Shown in pieces: positions 1 through 12,439 of a DNA stretch of 64,000 bases. Origin of the DNA: Strix aluco (taxonomy: Eukaryota > Chordata > Aves > Strigiformes > Strigidae). The stretch spans positions 8,244,632 through 8,308,631 of the forward strand of contig NC_133933.1 in the NCBI RefSeq assembly GCF_031877795.1, read 5' to 3'. Within the stretch, counting starts at the first letter, position 1. Each line of letters opens with the position of its first letter. Below the pieces are notes generated by a model. That model worked only from the letters and a program-made list of their open reading frames with translations, was not told the DNA's origin and searched no databases. A program made the translations under genes and the position numbers.

Positions 1-3000
1 GGATGCAAATTTGCCTGTGTATTGTCAGTCAGGTCTGTTTTGGAGAGCACATGGTGACGATCTTAGGGCTGAGAGACTTGTGGACTTTTTCTCTCAGATT
101 CCAGCTAAATACAAGCGAGATAAAACTGTCCTTACTAACTCCTGGGTATCTTCATTTATTAAACCAGCTGAGGGAAAAGAGAGCAGGCACCTGTGGGTAG
201 AAAAGGCTCACAGGATATTAAACCTTGTGGAATGTAGAAATCAATGCCTGTGTAGCAGAGAGGGGTCAGCAGGAGAATTGCAATCAACCATAAACCCAAC
301 GTGTCTGTAGAAGTCCATGATTTTAGCAGGTCAGGCTCTAGCCTTCAAATTTAGCCTCTTGTATCTCAGGTTTAGCAAGGGCCAGGATGGATGAAAGGAA
401 TAGTAACAAACTGGGGAGGTATCTGTAACTAAAAAAAGCTTACTTCCAGAAAGGCAGGCCTTACGTTTGACCAGTGGGAATCCATCCCTCCATGAAGGAG
501 GCATCTTGCTCTGCGGCTTGGCGCTGGGAGGGTGCCTCAGCATGGCCAGAACCATGGGGATGCCCTGGTAAGGTGCGTTCCCAGTGCTGTGGGCTTGCAC
601 CAAAGCTGCTAAGGCTGAGTCTAGAATTTCAGGATTCCTGAGCAAGGGCTAGTGAGGTCTGTCCATCTGTCAAAACTGTACTGTGCTAACCGCTGGTGCA
701 GGTGGGCATCCAGGTTTCACTTTGGCTTGACAAGCAAATGGCACATTGGGTAGCATGTTAGATGCACGTAGGCCTGCAAGTGCTCTTTCGAGGCATGTAG
801 GCTAAATATTTGGTGGAAGGCAAAGATTTATGAGATCCAGCTGTCTTCCTTAAGACTTGATGGTTTGCTTTCAAGTGTAACATTTAGAATATGATGATTT
901 TTTTTTTTTGACACGAGTAATCCCATCTGGTTGTGTGCATAGCATAATGCTGAGAGCATATTCTGAAATTATTTTAAATGTTGTCCCTCTTAGGGTGCAT
1001 CCCAGCAGGAGGGAGTAGGGGGAACTACTGCTGTGCAATCTCGGCTGCAGCTTGCTTTGAAAAGCTGGGCGTGTGGAGTTCAAAGAATTAATTCTAGTGC
1101 TTTGAGTCTAAAATGCACTGTTTGGAGATGGCCTCCACTAGCTTTGTGCTGTAAATAAAATATACTCACTGAAAGGTATGCTGGGCAGCAGAAATTTGTG
1201 GAAATATGGTTTCTCTAAGAGTCAAGCACAGAGTAAGGGAAGAAAAAGCTCTCGGCATAGGTACCTGTGAGGGAAAACAGAACTCTTGAGGGCAAGACTG
1301 GGCTCTTGGTGGTATTTCTGTTACGTACTTGGCCTGCAGCAAAAATGGCCTTTCCCTATACAAACAATTCGAGGGAGAACTCCTAGTGAGCCTACATGAT
1401 GGTGATACAAATTAGAGCAAGAACTAGTGAAAAACACTTCTTAAAGCTCCAGGGGCCTCCAAAAGATGAAATGTGTGACGTTACCTCTGGGTACTTAATT
1501 TTGGGATTCATTTTACTTGTTGTTTTGAAAATGCAGGAATGCGTTTCCCTCATGAGTAGCTGGTTTAATGTATTTTAAAATACATGATGGTTTGCATGGC
1601 GTGAGTTTGGAAAAAGCAAAGAGAGCTGGAGGGAAGTACAGATGACTGGTAGTGCTGTCCTTGTTCAGGGAAGGGAAGCGGCTGTATCTGTGTACCCAAA
1701 AAATGGAAGATAGTTACTGGCTGGAGAGAAGAGCTGTTGCTAGTGCCTGTACTATGACGTATCTCCTCAGCAGATTGGATTTCTGCTTCTTCCAGGCTAA
1801 ACAAGAAACTTAAGCAGACCAAAAGCTGCCTGTGGCAGCCTAGCCTGCTCTATTTATACTCCTTCCCCCTCTTGCTGGAGACTGGCACCTTGCCTCTGCA
1901 GCCTGGAAGCTGAAGAACTAAAGTGTGTTCTAAATAAAACCATAATGTATCAGAGATGAAATGCACAGGGCCAAATCCTCTCTGACGCAGCACCAAGGCG
2001 TGCTCTGGAAAACCCCTGCCTCGCCCAGCGCCAGGGAATGGAATGTGCTACCGAGTTTGGCTCTACCGCCAGTGACCGCATTTAACCAGTATATCTGCTT
2101 GGCAGCTATCTCTTGTTTCCTGTGTAAACCATCCCTGTATGCACACGGAACAGAAATACCTGTTTATGGGCATGACTGCAGCCAGAATATATGTGTTACA
2201 TAGTGGGTTTGGTTTTTTTACCAGGTGTTGCCCCAATCCCCAGCTATTACAAATCAGGGTTTTTTTCTTTCACATCTGTATAGTTACTTTGACTTTCACC
2301 GTTTGTACAGATCCTTGGACATTACAGCCCTCCAAGGTTTCTGTGCAGGTAGTCTATATTTGGCCTACAGTATATCGTTTTTATCACCAAAAAAAAAAAT
2401 ATTTACAGCTTAGCCATGACTTGGATTGAATTTTAAGCAAAGTAAGGCAAGTTATGGTTCTGTATGGGAAGCTACAATACAGTGTGCTGTCAAGGTGGGT
2501 GAAACATCACCTATTGTCTCTGATTTTTCCAAAGTTCAGCTGTGATATAGAAGGTATTAAAAACCAAAATCAGCAACAGAAGAGCCATGACAGAAGAAAG
2601 GACTGAGGAAAAAGTTAAGTAGCATGCCAGCATTTGAGAATTGACCCAATGAAGTTAGAATGGCTCATGTGTGAACTGTATTAGTTTATAATAACTTATT
2701 GCTTGTGCCCTCCAAGATAGCAACTGTAACTCTGAAGGACAGAGCTGAAGCAGGGAATAAATGGCAAACCTGTGAGGTGCACAGCATATACTGACATTTG
2801 GAAGTGCACGTGCCCTTGCCCCTTCACAACCACTGGGGCTGGTGGGGACATCACGGAACTGGTGCAGAGATGGAAAATGGGGGATTATGTGGAAAAAGGA
2901 CATCTGACCTTCAGCGATAACTTCGGACACAGCAGATACAGCTTGCCAATACAGTTCAGTTCATCTTCCCTAAATTATTGCCATCAAATATATTCAGTAG

Positions 3001-5604
3001 CAAATAGGGACTGTTTGGCTAAGCTGGCTGATTTATAAGTAAGAAGCTACTAACTTGTGGCCTGCATATTCATCACTGTAATAAAGTTGTCTAACTGTAA
3101 AGTTGGTATCGACAAAATGACAGAAAATACATTGATTTACTATTTTTTTTTCAGTTATTAAGCCTGCATTTTCTTGCTCCTGATGCCGTTGCTGTTGTAT
3201 TTTCAGTAGCAAGCACTCTGAACAGAACAACTGCCCACTCCTCAAAGAATCTCCAAATCACAGTCTGTATGTTTAGAGTGTATTTAAAGCCTTTGTGCAT
3301 GCAAGATATTTTGTAGTAGTGAGCACAAGTCCCAGTACTTTGGGTAGGGGCAGCTGTTAACTCAGGAGCTGAGAGCTGGGTCCTTTTGTGTGCAGTGTAA
3401 AGCAGGGCTGTGGCACTGCCTGTGGCAGCACAGAGGAAAGACCAGGTGGGATTTCTGTGGAACTGGGCCAGAGCTATTTGGTGACTTGGTGATGTGGCCA
3501 GTTCTAGCCTTGGCTGTAAAAGGTTTCCATTCCTTGCTGGCCTTTTTGGGAGGATCTGCTTCTCACTGCACAGCCTGCCCTTGCAGTTGCACAGCACTGA
3601 CTGCAGAGGATGCTGGAAGTGGGTCGGTGTTGCTTGAGGACTGCAGGAGTATCTTAGCTCTCAAGGGCAGTGAGAGCTGCCACACGCTCTGGCCTTCCTC
3701 TTCCTCAGCCACCAATAAGGCAATTGCCAGCAAAGAGGCAGAGATATTTAGTAGAACCCTGCAGCAAAGGGGATCACAGCAGAATATCTCTTCCCTGTAA
3801 TACTCTTCAGTGTTACACTCTTAACTAGTTGATCTGGGTCAACTAGCAAGTGGCCCAATAATTTGCTGGTGTGATTCAGGACTGTAGCATGAGCAGGGGC
3901 TGCTCCGAGTAGGCAACCTGTGTGTGGCAGCCTGACTTTGGAGACCAGCTCTGTTTAACAGTGTGGTCACAAGCTGTGCCAACTGGTCTCCGAGCCAGGG
4001 AACAAGCCCATCGCTGTTTAGCTCAGTAGTACAGCTACAGCCTCTGGGACAGATGAGTCTGCTCCAGTTTTTCCTGCTTCCAAGAGATCTCCTTCCCTCC
4101 TGCCTGTACTCCCTGCCTCCACAATGTTAGTAGATCTTTAGTCACCACCTCCATGTCTGGGGATGTGCAGAGAGCTCTGAGCTGCAGAACCACGTGGAGG
4201 CACCTGTAAGTTCCCTCCTCTGTTGAGCTTGGCAGTGAAAACAGCCTGTGCTGATTGCACAGATTGGGATTCCCTTCGCAGACCAATGGCTTCTTCCTCT
4301 CTTGTCGGCGTGCGAGAGGCCACCCAAGGTTGCCAGCACCTCTCAGGATACTTCCTGATCAGAACTTTACACCCTGACCTTCTTAAGCATGGCAGTGAAG
4401 CTGAATGTTTTTCATCACTATGAAAAACCCATCAGCAACATAAATAAAACAAGCAGAGGAAAGCTCTCCGAGGTTGCTTGGGATTTTAAGGTTCTGAAAC
4501 ATTTAAGAGATTCTCTGAAGGCAGAGGACACGTGAGTTGCAGAATGGCAGTAAGGCCCACAGAACTGCACAGCAGTCGAGACCTGATGGGACCTTTTTAT
4601 GTGGCAGTGATTCAGAAATAGTAGCTCAGCCTGTTTACCAGATTGCATTGTATCAGTTGCCCACTGTTAGACTGACTGTTACAGCCTTGCAGTTGAAACT
4701 ACTCTTTCTTTCAAGTAAATTACTGGTTAAGTCTCCAAGTCCCAGCTGCTTCCAGTTCCTTCTCTTACAGGCAGAGGCTGCTTACATTAAAACCCACCAC
4801 TGGCAATATTTGTGTTTCATAAAATAACGAGGGCCTGATTTTTTTGCGTGAACGTTTCCATCAGCACAGAAATGCTCCTTTATCTTCACTTTGCACCGAT
4901 GTGAATGACTATGTATGTTGTAAAGCCTTAAGTTGTTCTGATTTGTGGATTTGCTGGGAGGGCTAAGGGAGCTGCAACTTCTTGCCCCCTTCCCTGTGTC
5001 ACTGATCGTAACAGAACCGTGCACCTCTCCTGCTGCAGTTGTAGCTGCTTCTGGCTCTGGTTATGCTGGGATGTTGCTTCAGCCTGTCCTGCATCTGTCC
5101 TCCAGAAATAATCCAACGCTAGTGATGTCCTCTGTGTACTAAAGGCTTTTTCCTCCAGCTCTCTTCATCTTTTGTCTTTTGCTTACTCTTTAAGATTCGT
5201 GAGACAGAGGCAATCTTCTTATGAGCATTTCCAGCTTGGAGCACCATGAAGCTCAGGTTTCTAGGCAACGCTGCAGAAACAATGAAAAATAACAATAAAA
5301 TGTAGGTGCAGCTAATGAAATCTGTTCTGTTCAGTTGCATCCCATGCTAAACCTTTTATTTTCTGAGTCATCAATCTTCCTGCAGAGATGACAGAGTCTT
5401 TCCTTCATGTTTCTTTCTGTCGTAGCTCGACTGGGCAGGACTTTGCGGCCTGTTCAGCAGATGTGGGGGACAGACCCTTCCTGCTGCCTTGCAGAAGTGC
5501 ACAGTAGCATGGGCCTGTGGCATCTTCATATCCGGCAGTGTTTTCCCTTCCTCACATTCATGTTCCCTTCCTCCCACATCCTGCTGTCGCAGAGTGTATG
5601 AGAA

Positions 5605-5673
5605 ACGTAAGAGCAGCCACACTGGGTTAGACCAAACAGCCTTCCAGTCCTGTATCCCACCTCTTCAGGGGCC
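5605..5673 (+). repeat. Decayed interspersed repeat fragment (family uncertain)
   Basis: The string reading AGCAGCCACACTGGGTTAG, then ACCAAACAGCC and CCAGTCCTGTATCCC, follows a pattern I associate with an old interspersed repeat common in sauropsid genomes: a CCATACTGGGTCAGACCAA-type core followed by CCAGTATCCTGTC. Similarity continues weakly to about 5673. No terminal repeats or target-site duplication are visible. The family name is uncertain and I am relying on remembered consensus shape rather than an alignment. Confidence 0.4.
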
Positions 5674-7212
5674 ATGTGCAGATAAATAAATATAAAAAAA
5701 CACGCTTTAAAATGACAACTGCAGTTTGGGTCCTAAGTTTGATTTACTAGTTGTCCTAGGCTTCCTGCTAAAATGAAGTTGGAGTATGAAATATATGGTT
5801 CTATTGAATTACGCACAGAAGCTAACAAGTGAGAATGGTGTAATGCTAATGCATTTAGAAATAAGCCTCATTTTCTAATACAATTTACTTCCACCATCTT
5901 AGTGAGAGAGACAGCTATAAAAAATTACAGCTTTACATACTAATTGGAAGAAATGCAATCTTAGAACAGTATCAGACCAAATACTCTACACATGGTAGAT
6001 TGCTTTCAATTTATTTCTACTGTTTCCATATATAAATGCATATAACCTAATAGATATATCTGCATTCAGCAAATAAAGCTTTGTATGTAAAGTAACCAGA
6101 TAAGGTACCCAGCACTCTACCACATCCTGTCATTTAATCTAGTTGGCATGAACACAAGCTCTTTTGATCTGTACTAACTATCTTTATCTCAGTGTACATC
6201 TCATCCTCCCTATCAGTTATGTTAAATAAGCTTTAATCAGAGGGTTTAAGCTAGTCTTATTGAATTATATTCTTTTTCCTCCCTAAAACAAAGCTACATC
6301 AAGCTCAGTTTCCTTCTTTCCATGTACTTTCACATCTGTATTTTGATTAGAAATGTTATGTTTTCAAAAGGGAAAAGAGTCTGTGTTTAGTAGGTTTAAA
6401 GTCATTCTAATTTAATTTGACTGCAGAAAAAAAAGACATTTCCAGAGCATTTTAACTGAAAGGTGAGTCTAAGTTCACCTGGGCTTAGGCTGCCACCTAC
6501 GCTGTCCACAAATCCATCAAACTGTATCACAACATAGAAAATTTTGGACGCTACCCTTTTTTCCACTGTCCTAAGTGTCACTGCTACAGTTTTTTTTATT
6601 CCTAAAGATGCGAGACATCCCTGTGGGTTAGCCTCAAAACTCTGTTCCCCTCCTTACCCTATCTAGTGGCTTGGGCGCAAACCTGGGCTCTCTTCTGGAC
6701 TCACCTTCTGCCTTGTAATAAATCACTGTAAAATCTCTATTCCTGCCCTGCCTCTCTGCTCCCTGCCTGTATCTGGTCTCTGTAGAATGCAGGCAGAGAT
6801 CTAAGTTGCCATAAAGATGCCATTGAGCCAGGCAGCTGCCTGTAACTGCCCTTTTATGAATGTTTGTCTTCTGATTTACCAGAGGAAACATCAGGTACTC
6901 ACCCCTCTTCCACTGAGTGGCAAGAGCACGTAGGCAGGCAGGTACTGGCAAGCAGATGGATGTTCAAGCTTCAGCTTACTCCTGCTACACCCTCTTCTGG
7001 TAACTTGCTGGTCTGCCCACACATCAGGTGATGGCAAATTCATTAGATTACATTGCGAGGAAACAGGCCTCACAACCACAAAATGCCTATCCCAGAAACG
7101 CCCAGTGTGGCTGAGGCCCTTCAGCCACAAGTGTACTACACAGGTACCTCCCAAACTGGTCTGCTTGCTCCAAGCTGGGATTTTAAAAGGTACCGCCCCA
7201 TACTCTGCTTTT

Positions 7213-7256
7213 CAATGACTTCAATAGTCATTGTTCAATAGTTCAATAGTTCAATA
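7213..7256. repeat. Small hairpin followed by three 8-bp tandem repeats
   Basis: CAATGACT at 7213-7220 and AGTCATTG at 7226-7233 form a perfect 8-bp stem around a 5-base TCAAT loop. It is followed directly by three exact copies of GTTCAATA (7233-7256). The loop sequence TCAAT recurs inside the tandem unit, so the array may have grown by slippage from the hairpin arm. No function is implied. Confidence 0.75.
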
Positions 7257-9004
7257 ACTTGACTTTAAACATGCTGGGCCAGGAACTGTCGTGAAATGGT
7301 CTGCAGCTCAAGTAACGCAGGTGCAGACTAACTCACTCTTGAAATAGTTTAAATCGTGATGTTGCACAAGTTGAGACAAACACATTTGAAACTCAAGTAA
7401 CAGACTGACCAGAGGTAACAAAATTTCTCAGTTTAGTTTCAACACAGAGTAGCTGCACTCTCACTGACTTAATCACATTTAAATCTGCGTTGGTTTAGCA
7501 TTTTCAGCACAACTGCTGAATCTCCAGAGGTTTAAGGCAGAGACAGACAGAATAAAAGGGAATGTTCTCTGTGTTTGGATGTAGAGGCTTTCCGGTAATT
7601 GCTAGAAAGGGCTTATGGTGGACACCTGATAAAAGTGTCTACTTAGAAAGGCTGAATTATTTAATGAAGTATCTCAGCTGCTCTCATTAAGACTCACATT
7701 AAAAGGCCAAAAAGAGCAATTAGTGTCAGAAGAAGCTGGACTTCCAGACAAAGCAATTCTATTGCTTTATGTTCTCCCTTAGGATGACTATAGATGCCTG
7801 TTAGAACCACCTTTTGCTTTTGGTCTGATTTTAGCATCTGTATTTTTATCCTGCCGATGATTTATTAACCCCTTTGTTACAAGTAGCTTCTAGCATCCTT
7901 CTCTCTATTCGCACTGGATTCACAGCAGAAGATTCTAGGCTATTTTTTTATCTTGTCTTCTATATGAGCATTTCCAGAAGCTTTTTCAGTGGCACTGTTT
8001 CTGGGAGCTGGAGTTGCCACAGCTGGTCAGTACGTCAGGCTGTGGTGCTTTGCATGATCCAGGCTGTAAGCGTAATGTTTCCAGTGAGGTCAGGACAACA
8101 GGATTTGGCCTCTACGTCTGCTCCGCAAAGAACGTTGATTCTGCAGGAGTCAATATATAGTGTGTACAATGAATGAGATACATCATAATAAAGGAGTAAT
8201 TATGTTAAAGATGTCTGTCACTTTGACTGCTTTGGAGAAAATATTCAGGATTGTTTTCTGTTGTTTTAGGAATGATGGAGAAAAATCAATAATCATTCAC
8301 AGGCCTCTCAAATGAAATGGCTTCCATTAAGTACCGGACAGCAGTATAGCTTTACTTGGATAGATTTTTGTATAGATATCCATATATAAAATCATAATAT
8401 ATTTTCAGAGTGGCACCAGCATAAAACAATTGAATTATATGAGCTGTATCTCAATCAGATTTTGTCTGGGATAAATGTAAATCCTTAACTCCTCACTCCC
8501 TGCTCTTGAAAACCAACCAAGCAACCCAGCCAATTTAAGCAGAAAACGAGTGCTTATATACCTAGTAATCCTCTGAGTGAACTGCCTCAAGAAATTTCAA
8601 GCCTTATGGTACTCGGTATAGGAACTCCCGTTAACCAAACAAAAGTATAAATCTGTAGTAGTTTGGACCCAGTAGCAAATCTATAACAAATGTAAACCGC
8701 TAGAAGGAGACAGAGAGCCACACTGTATGACCGTGAAACACTCACTACAACCTGCACTGCATTAATGCTATACATGCTTACAATCTTCTACAAATAGAGT
8801 TGGCTGAATCTGAACATTGATCAGCATGTATTGCATTCTCCTTTGATCTTGTAATTGAAACAAAATATTGGGTTTAGGAAATAAGACTCTGGCAGAAACT
8901 TCTGCCTAACATTTGGTAAATCAATTAGTCTATCAATCAACTTCCCTCTCTGTATTTCCCAACCTGTGAGATGTGAATACTGCGGTAAGAATGAACTAAA
9001 CATA

Positions 9005-9040
9005 TGTCAAGTGTTCTGAGGTCCTTGTAGACACTTGACA
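9005..9040. repeat. 10-bp perfect inverted repeat with 16-base spacer
   Basis: TGTCAAGTGT (9005-9014) is the exact reverse complement of ACACTTGACA (9031-9040). The arms contain TCAAGTG and CACTTGA, the core recognised by NK2-class homeodomain proteins, so two facing sites are present about 1.5 kb upstream of the C1D CpG island. A regulatory role is inference only. The stem is too short for a typical miRNA precursor. Confidence 0.7.
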
Positions 9041-10479
9041 CACTGTAAGTGCAAACAAAGTATTATTTTATTTAGGAGTACAAGTCTTGCTGTTTCTCTG
9101 CTACCCTTCAGACTGTTGCGTTTCTGAATTTTCTGAAAAAAAATCTCTCCTAAATTCTCTTTTACTTACAGTGCATAATTCTGTCGTTGTGCTAGTAAAA
9201 ATGAACAAGATAAAATAATTAAGACTGTGTTTTTTTAAAATAAGAAATGGTTATGAAAATTCAGTGAAACATTAAAATATTAGCAGACAGTGGAGATATC
9301 ATTCCCTACCCCAGTGGTTCTACTATCCATATGTGCATCCCACACAGAGCTGAAAGGCTCTTAAAGAATCCCTGTGTTTGCTGCTTTCATAAATACTCTG
9401 TTATTTAAAAAAAAATATTTGTATTGCTTTTGCAGCCATTTTTGGTTGAAACTGAAAACCTAAACCTCTAAATATCCTGGAGGAAAAGGAGATGACAAGA
9501 GGTAAACAAGTAACTACTCCATTTGAAGATCTTTAGATACGTTTCCAACTGGGAGTAGGGAGAAAGACTCTCATTTGCAGTTCATACTGGTTTAATTAGA
9601 ATAGACGTAGCACTTTGATGTAAACCAATTTATTAAAAGGATGCTCAGTTTTGCAATATTTTAAATTGCTCTGCAGGCACAGAGAAGTGCACTGAAGCTG
9701 GATAAGACCCCAAACTTCTAGTCCTGTTCCCCCTACGAATACATTCTTCCACCTTCCCCAGCCTTGGCCTTGTCCTTCTTCAGACTGGACCAGTTTTTCT
9801 CTTCCTCTAGAAACCCCCTCGCTGAGTAAGCCAGCTCAGCACATTCCCTTCAGGCAACCAGCCACAACTTAATCAACCACATACACTCCTGCTACACTCC
9901 TGCGTCACCGGTAGTTGAGCACAGGCCCTCTTCAACCACACTGCAGGATCCAGCGATCCTATCTTGACCTGCCTCGGAGGGGCTAGGCCGCAGGCTTTAG
10001 TTACGGTAAGCTTCAGATGAGATTGTGAACAGAAAGGAGGTGAAAAAGGTCCTTGGCTGGTCACGGCAAGACTTTGGATGCAGATACCGACTTCTGTTTT
10101 ACTGCTTGTCAGAACGTCAATCTGTAAAATGCGACCTGATCTTCAGGCGCCGCGGATGTGTTTGTAACAATCTTCCAGCCAGCAAGCTCTCGCAGCAGGG
10201 AAATATTAATCCGCCACCTTTTGAACCCGGATTTGCTGAAATCGTGAGGAGGAACACGGTGAGAATTGCAGCCCACAACGCAGTTAGAAGTGGAACCCCA
10301 CTGGAGGATGAGGCGGAGCTCCCCCCCTCCCCAGGGCTGCCCCCGTGTACACGAGGGATCTCTGGCACCAAAGGATCTAAAACCAGGGTTTTTCCCTTTT
10401 TTCCAGGGAGACATGCCGGCTGTTCACCCCCTCACCCTAGCCGAGCTGGCTGCCGAAAAACCCCTTTTCTGCCCTAAAA

Positions 10480-11150
10480 GCGCGGGCCCGATTCTCTCTA
10501 GCTCAGGCCGGAAGCGGCCGCCCCACGTACCCGGCACGTCACTAGTCTCCCGCCCGCGGGCGGGGCACACCCGCCCCACGCGGAGGGGCGGTCACACGCT
10601 CGCCCCGCCACCCCGTCACCCCACGGCGACACGCGTGTGACAACGGCCGCCCCTGGCGCCCAGCGGCCCTGGCGCTGACGTCGCCGCGGCGCGCCGGAGG
10701 AGGCCCCACCCCTTCGTCGCTGTCCCCCGCCCCACGCGCGGGGCGAGGCCGCCTGCCCCGAGGTAAGAGCGGCTGCTCCCGCCTCCCCCGTGTCCTCACC
10801 CCGCGCGTGGGGCTGCAGAGGCGCTTCCCCAACCCGAGATGGGCCTGCCCGCCTTCCCCACCCTGTGGAACGGCTCGGGGGCGGCGGTGGGCCCGGGGCA
10901 GGGACGTGGCGGCCTGCCGGTGGGGCGGGAGTTGGGAAGGCGGTCGCATCGCTTCGTGGGGCGTTGGGGTTTCTCAGAAACCGTTTGAAAAAGAGGAGAG
11001 TCTGTTCGCAAGGGGGTGATCTCGGCCCCGTAGGTTTTTCAGTCTGTTGAGCAGAGACGCGGAGGTGAGGCTGGCAGAAAAGGCTGGCGCCAAACCGGGG
11101 CGGTGTGCTGTGGGCAGCAGGCCTCTGCGGGCCTCGAGGGTACATCCCGC
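10480..11150 (+). promoter_or_regulatory. C1D: CpG island and promoter of C1D
   Basis: This is the only stretch in the window that is both very GC-rich and dense in CpG; the densest part is about 10490-10760, with a CpG-richer shoulder reaching back to about 10140. There is no TATA box at a useful position, as expected for a housekeeping CpG-island promoter. Visible candidate sites are an ETS/GABP-type CCGGAAGC at 10508-10515 and a CRE-like TGACGTCG at 10676-10683. A strong splice donor (AG|GTAAGA) follows at 10762/10763 on the + strand, which fits a short non-coding first exon of C1D. Long reading frames crossing the island on either strand are a by-product of GC-rich, stop-poor sequence. 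Exact transcription start sites cannot be read from sequence, and divergent transcription to the - strand is possible but unsupported. Confidence 0.85.
10690..10762 (+). other. C1D: Probable C1D non-coding exon 1 (5' UTR); 5' end approximate
   Basis: The donor CCCGAG|GTAAGAG places the exon end at 10762. The start is unknown and I set it at about 10690, just after the CRE-like element. No ATG occurs between 10690 and 10762, so the exon would add no upstream start codon. Joined to the acceptor at 19678, the exon would place GAG before the ATG at 19679, giving G at -3 and G at +4, a good initiation context. That agreement supports, but does not prove, direct splicing of this exon to the first coding exon. 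Additional non-coding exons inside the 8.9 kb intron cannot be excluded. Confidence 0.6.
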
Positions 11151-12421
11151 TCCCTTAGGAAATCCTGTGACCGAGCGCATTCGGGAACTCGGGTCAGATG
11201 CTAAAGTCCCATTTTACCATGTCATCTTTCACAAAGAGGTGTTAGGACAGGGGGTTTTGGTTATAAACTGTTGGGAAAGCCTCGATTTGCATGTATATCT
11301 ATTTCACCTGGTACACAAGCGTATCAAGAAACCTGTGTGTGGCCCAAGAGCTAAACTTGGCTTCCAGGGCAGCTGGAAGTCGATGTGAAACAGTCCAAGT
11401 TGTTCTGTTGTCACTGCCCCAAATAACTTCCCAGAACTGAGGGTGGAGTGCCGATTCTGTTAGTGAGCAGTTTAATTCATGACTTTAGTTACCATGAAAA
11501 AAAGAATATGGCTTTTCAGCTGGAGTCATGCTTGAGGATCGTTGTACCTAGGGAAGGCTGTACTGCAGGCAGTAAACGGTCATGTTCCTATTAAAAGCCA
11601 GTAAAATAGTGTTGCAACTCGAGGAGCCTTGAGAACCTGGTAATTGTTGTAAGAAGAGGGTGTTTTTCAGAGAGAAAATACAGTTTGCACGTACAGGCCA
11701 TGGTTAAAATAGTTCAGCAGCACTCTTCCCTTAGCAGAAGGGCAGGTGATACTTAAAATTACTAAGCTCAAGTACTTTGTAATAAAGTGGATCTTACGGT
11801 TTTCTCATGTTGCTGCAAAGGTGAAGATACCCCCTTCCTTACACTTTGTCACAGATTTCTGATAGCAAGCATACTTGCTGCTAGCGACTTAGAAGGGACT
11901 TTGACTTGCAAATTAAACTTTAGATTATGCTAATTAAAAGGCCTCATTTTTGAGACAAAAATGGAAAGACTTGATTGTAAAGTAAATCAAAATTGAAAGG
12001 TGTCTGGTACATTTCTTGGCTTTAGAAATATAAAAGAACAGTTCCAATCTAAGATACTTGGATATTGCTAATCCTGTGGCAGTATGACCCTTGCTAAAGA
12101 AATTGGAAAGCACTTAACGCAAGGCTATACCCCAGAACATGAGAAACTTGAAAGTGGTAGTTAGAATTCTTAGGCTTCCTATCAGAAATGTGGTGCAGAA
12201 GTCGCACAAACCTTTCTGATAAGTGCCTTTCTCTTTTAAGTGGCTTAAGATTTTTAGAATCAATTCTTTATCTGTGCACAGTTGGTCTACTTTTCATGTA
12301 AACTGCCTGCATTTAGTAAAGATTGTTTTTAATGGCAGCAGTACAAAATTGTAGGATGTGTATGGAACGGAATGGTGAACTGAGAACATCACTTCCTTTA
12401 AATAAATAAACTGCACTGGAA

Positions 12422-12439
12422 TGGTACCACGTGGTACCA
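12422..12439. promoter_or_regulatory. 18-bp perfect palindrome centred on an E-box
   Basis: TGGTACCACGTGGTACCA is identical to its own reverse complement. Its centre is CACGTG (12428-12433), the canonical E-box bound by bHLH factors such as USF, MYC/MAX and CLOCK/BMAL1. The site sits about 1.7 kb downstream of the C1D exon 1 donor. Presence of the motif is certain; binding is inferred. Confidence 0.55.

Larger units (their letters stand above)
1..10480. other. 5' intergenic flank of C1D, no gene recognised
   Basis: About 10.5 kb of AT-rich sequence with only short reading frames, none resembling a protein family I know. The longest are an overlapping antisense pair around 3151-3800, which looks like chance. 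AATAAA hexamers at 1154-1159 and 1933-1938 on the + strand could belong to the 3' UTR of an upstream gene, but nothing upstream is visible to confirm that. In human the gene on this side of C1D is WDR92 (DNAAF10), which would be expected on the same strand with its 3' end facing this region. I looked for WD-repeat coding sequence here and saw none. A pyrimidine-rich tract ending in AG near 9800-9811 resembles a splice acceptor but has no supported exon after it. Small repeats and hairpins inside the region are listed separately. Confidence 0.6.

Noticed and set aside
1..1940. 3' end of WDR92 (DNAAF10), suggested by synteny and two AATAAA hexamers
   Set aside because: No WD-repeat or other WDR92-like coding sequence is visible, and AATAAA alone is common in AT-rich DNA.
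3151..3800. Antisense-overlapping reading frames of 148 and 136 codons
   Set aside because: Overlap on opposite strands, compositionally odd and without family resemblance; most likely chance.
9312..9321. CAGTGGTTCT as a possible hAT (Charlie-like) terminus, and a similar CAGAGGTTCT near 61704
   Set aside because: Only about ten bases match, with no inverted partner or target-site duplication seen.
10498..11145. 215-codon reading frame on the - strand (and several shorter ones) across the CpG island
   Set aside because: GC-rich island sequence has few stop codons; the predicted protein is low-complexity Pro/Arg/Gly with no recognisable domain, and the region is explained as the C1D promoter.
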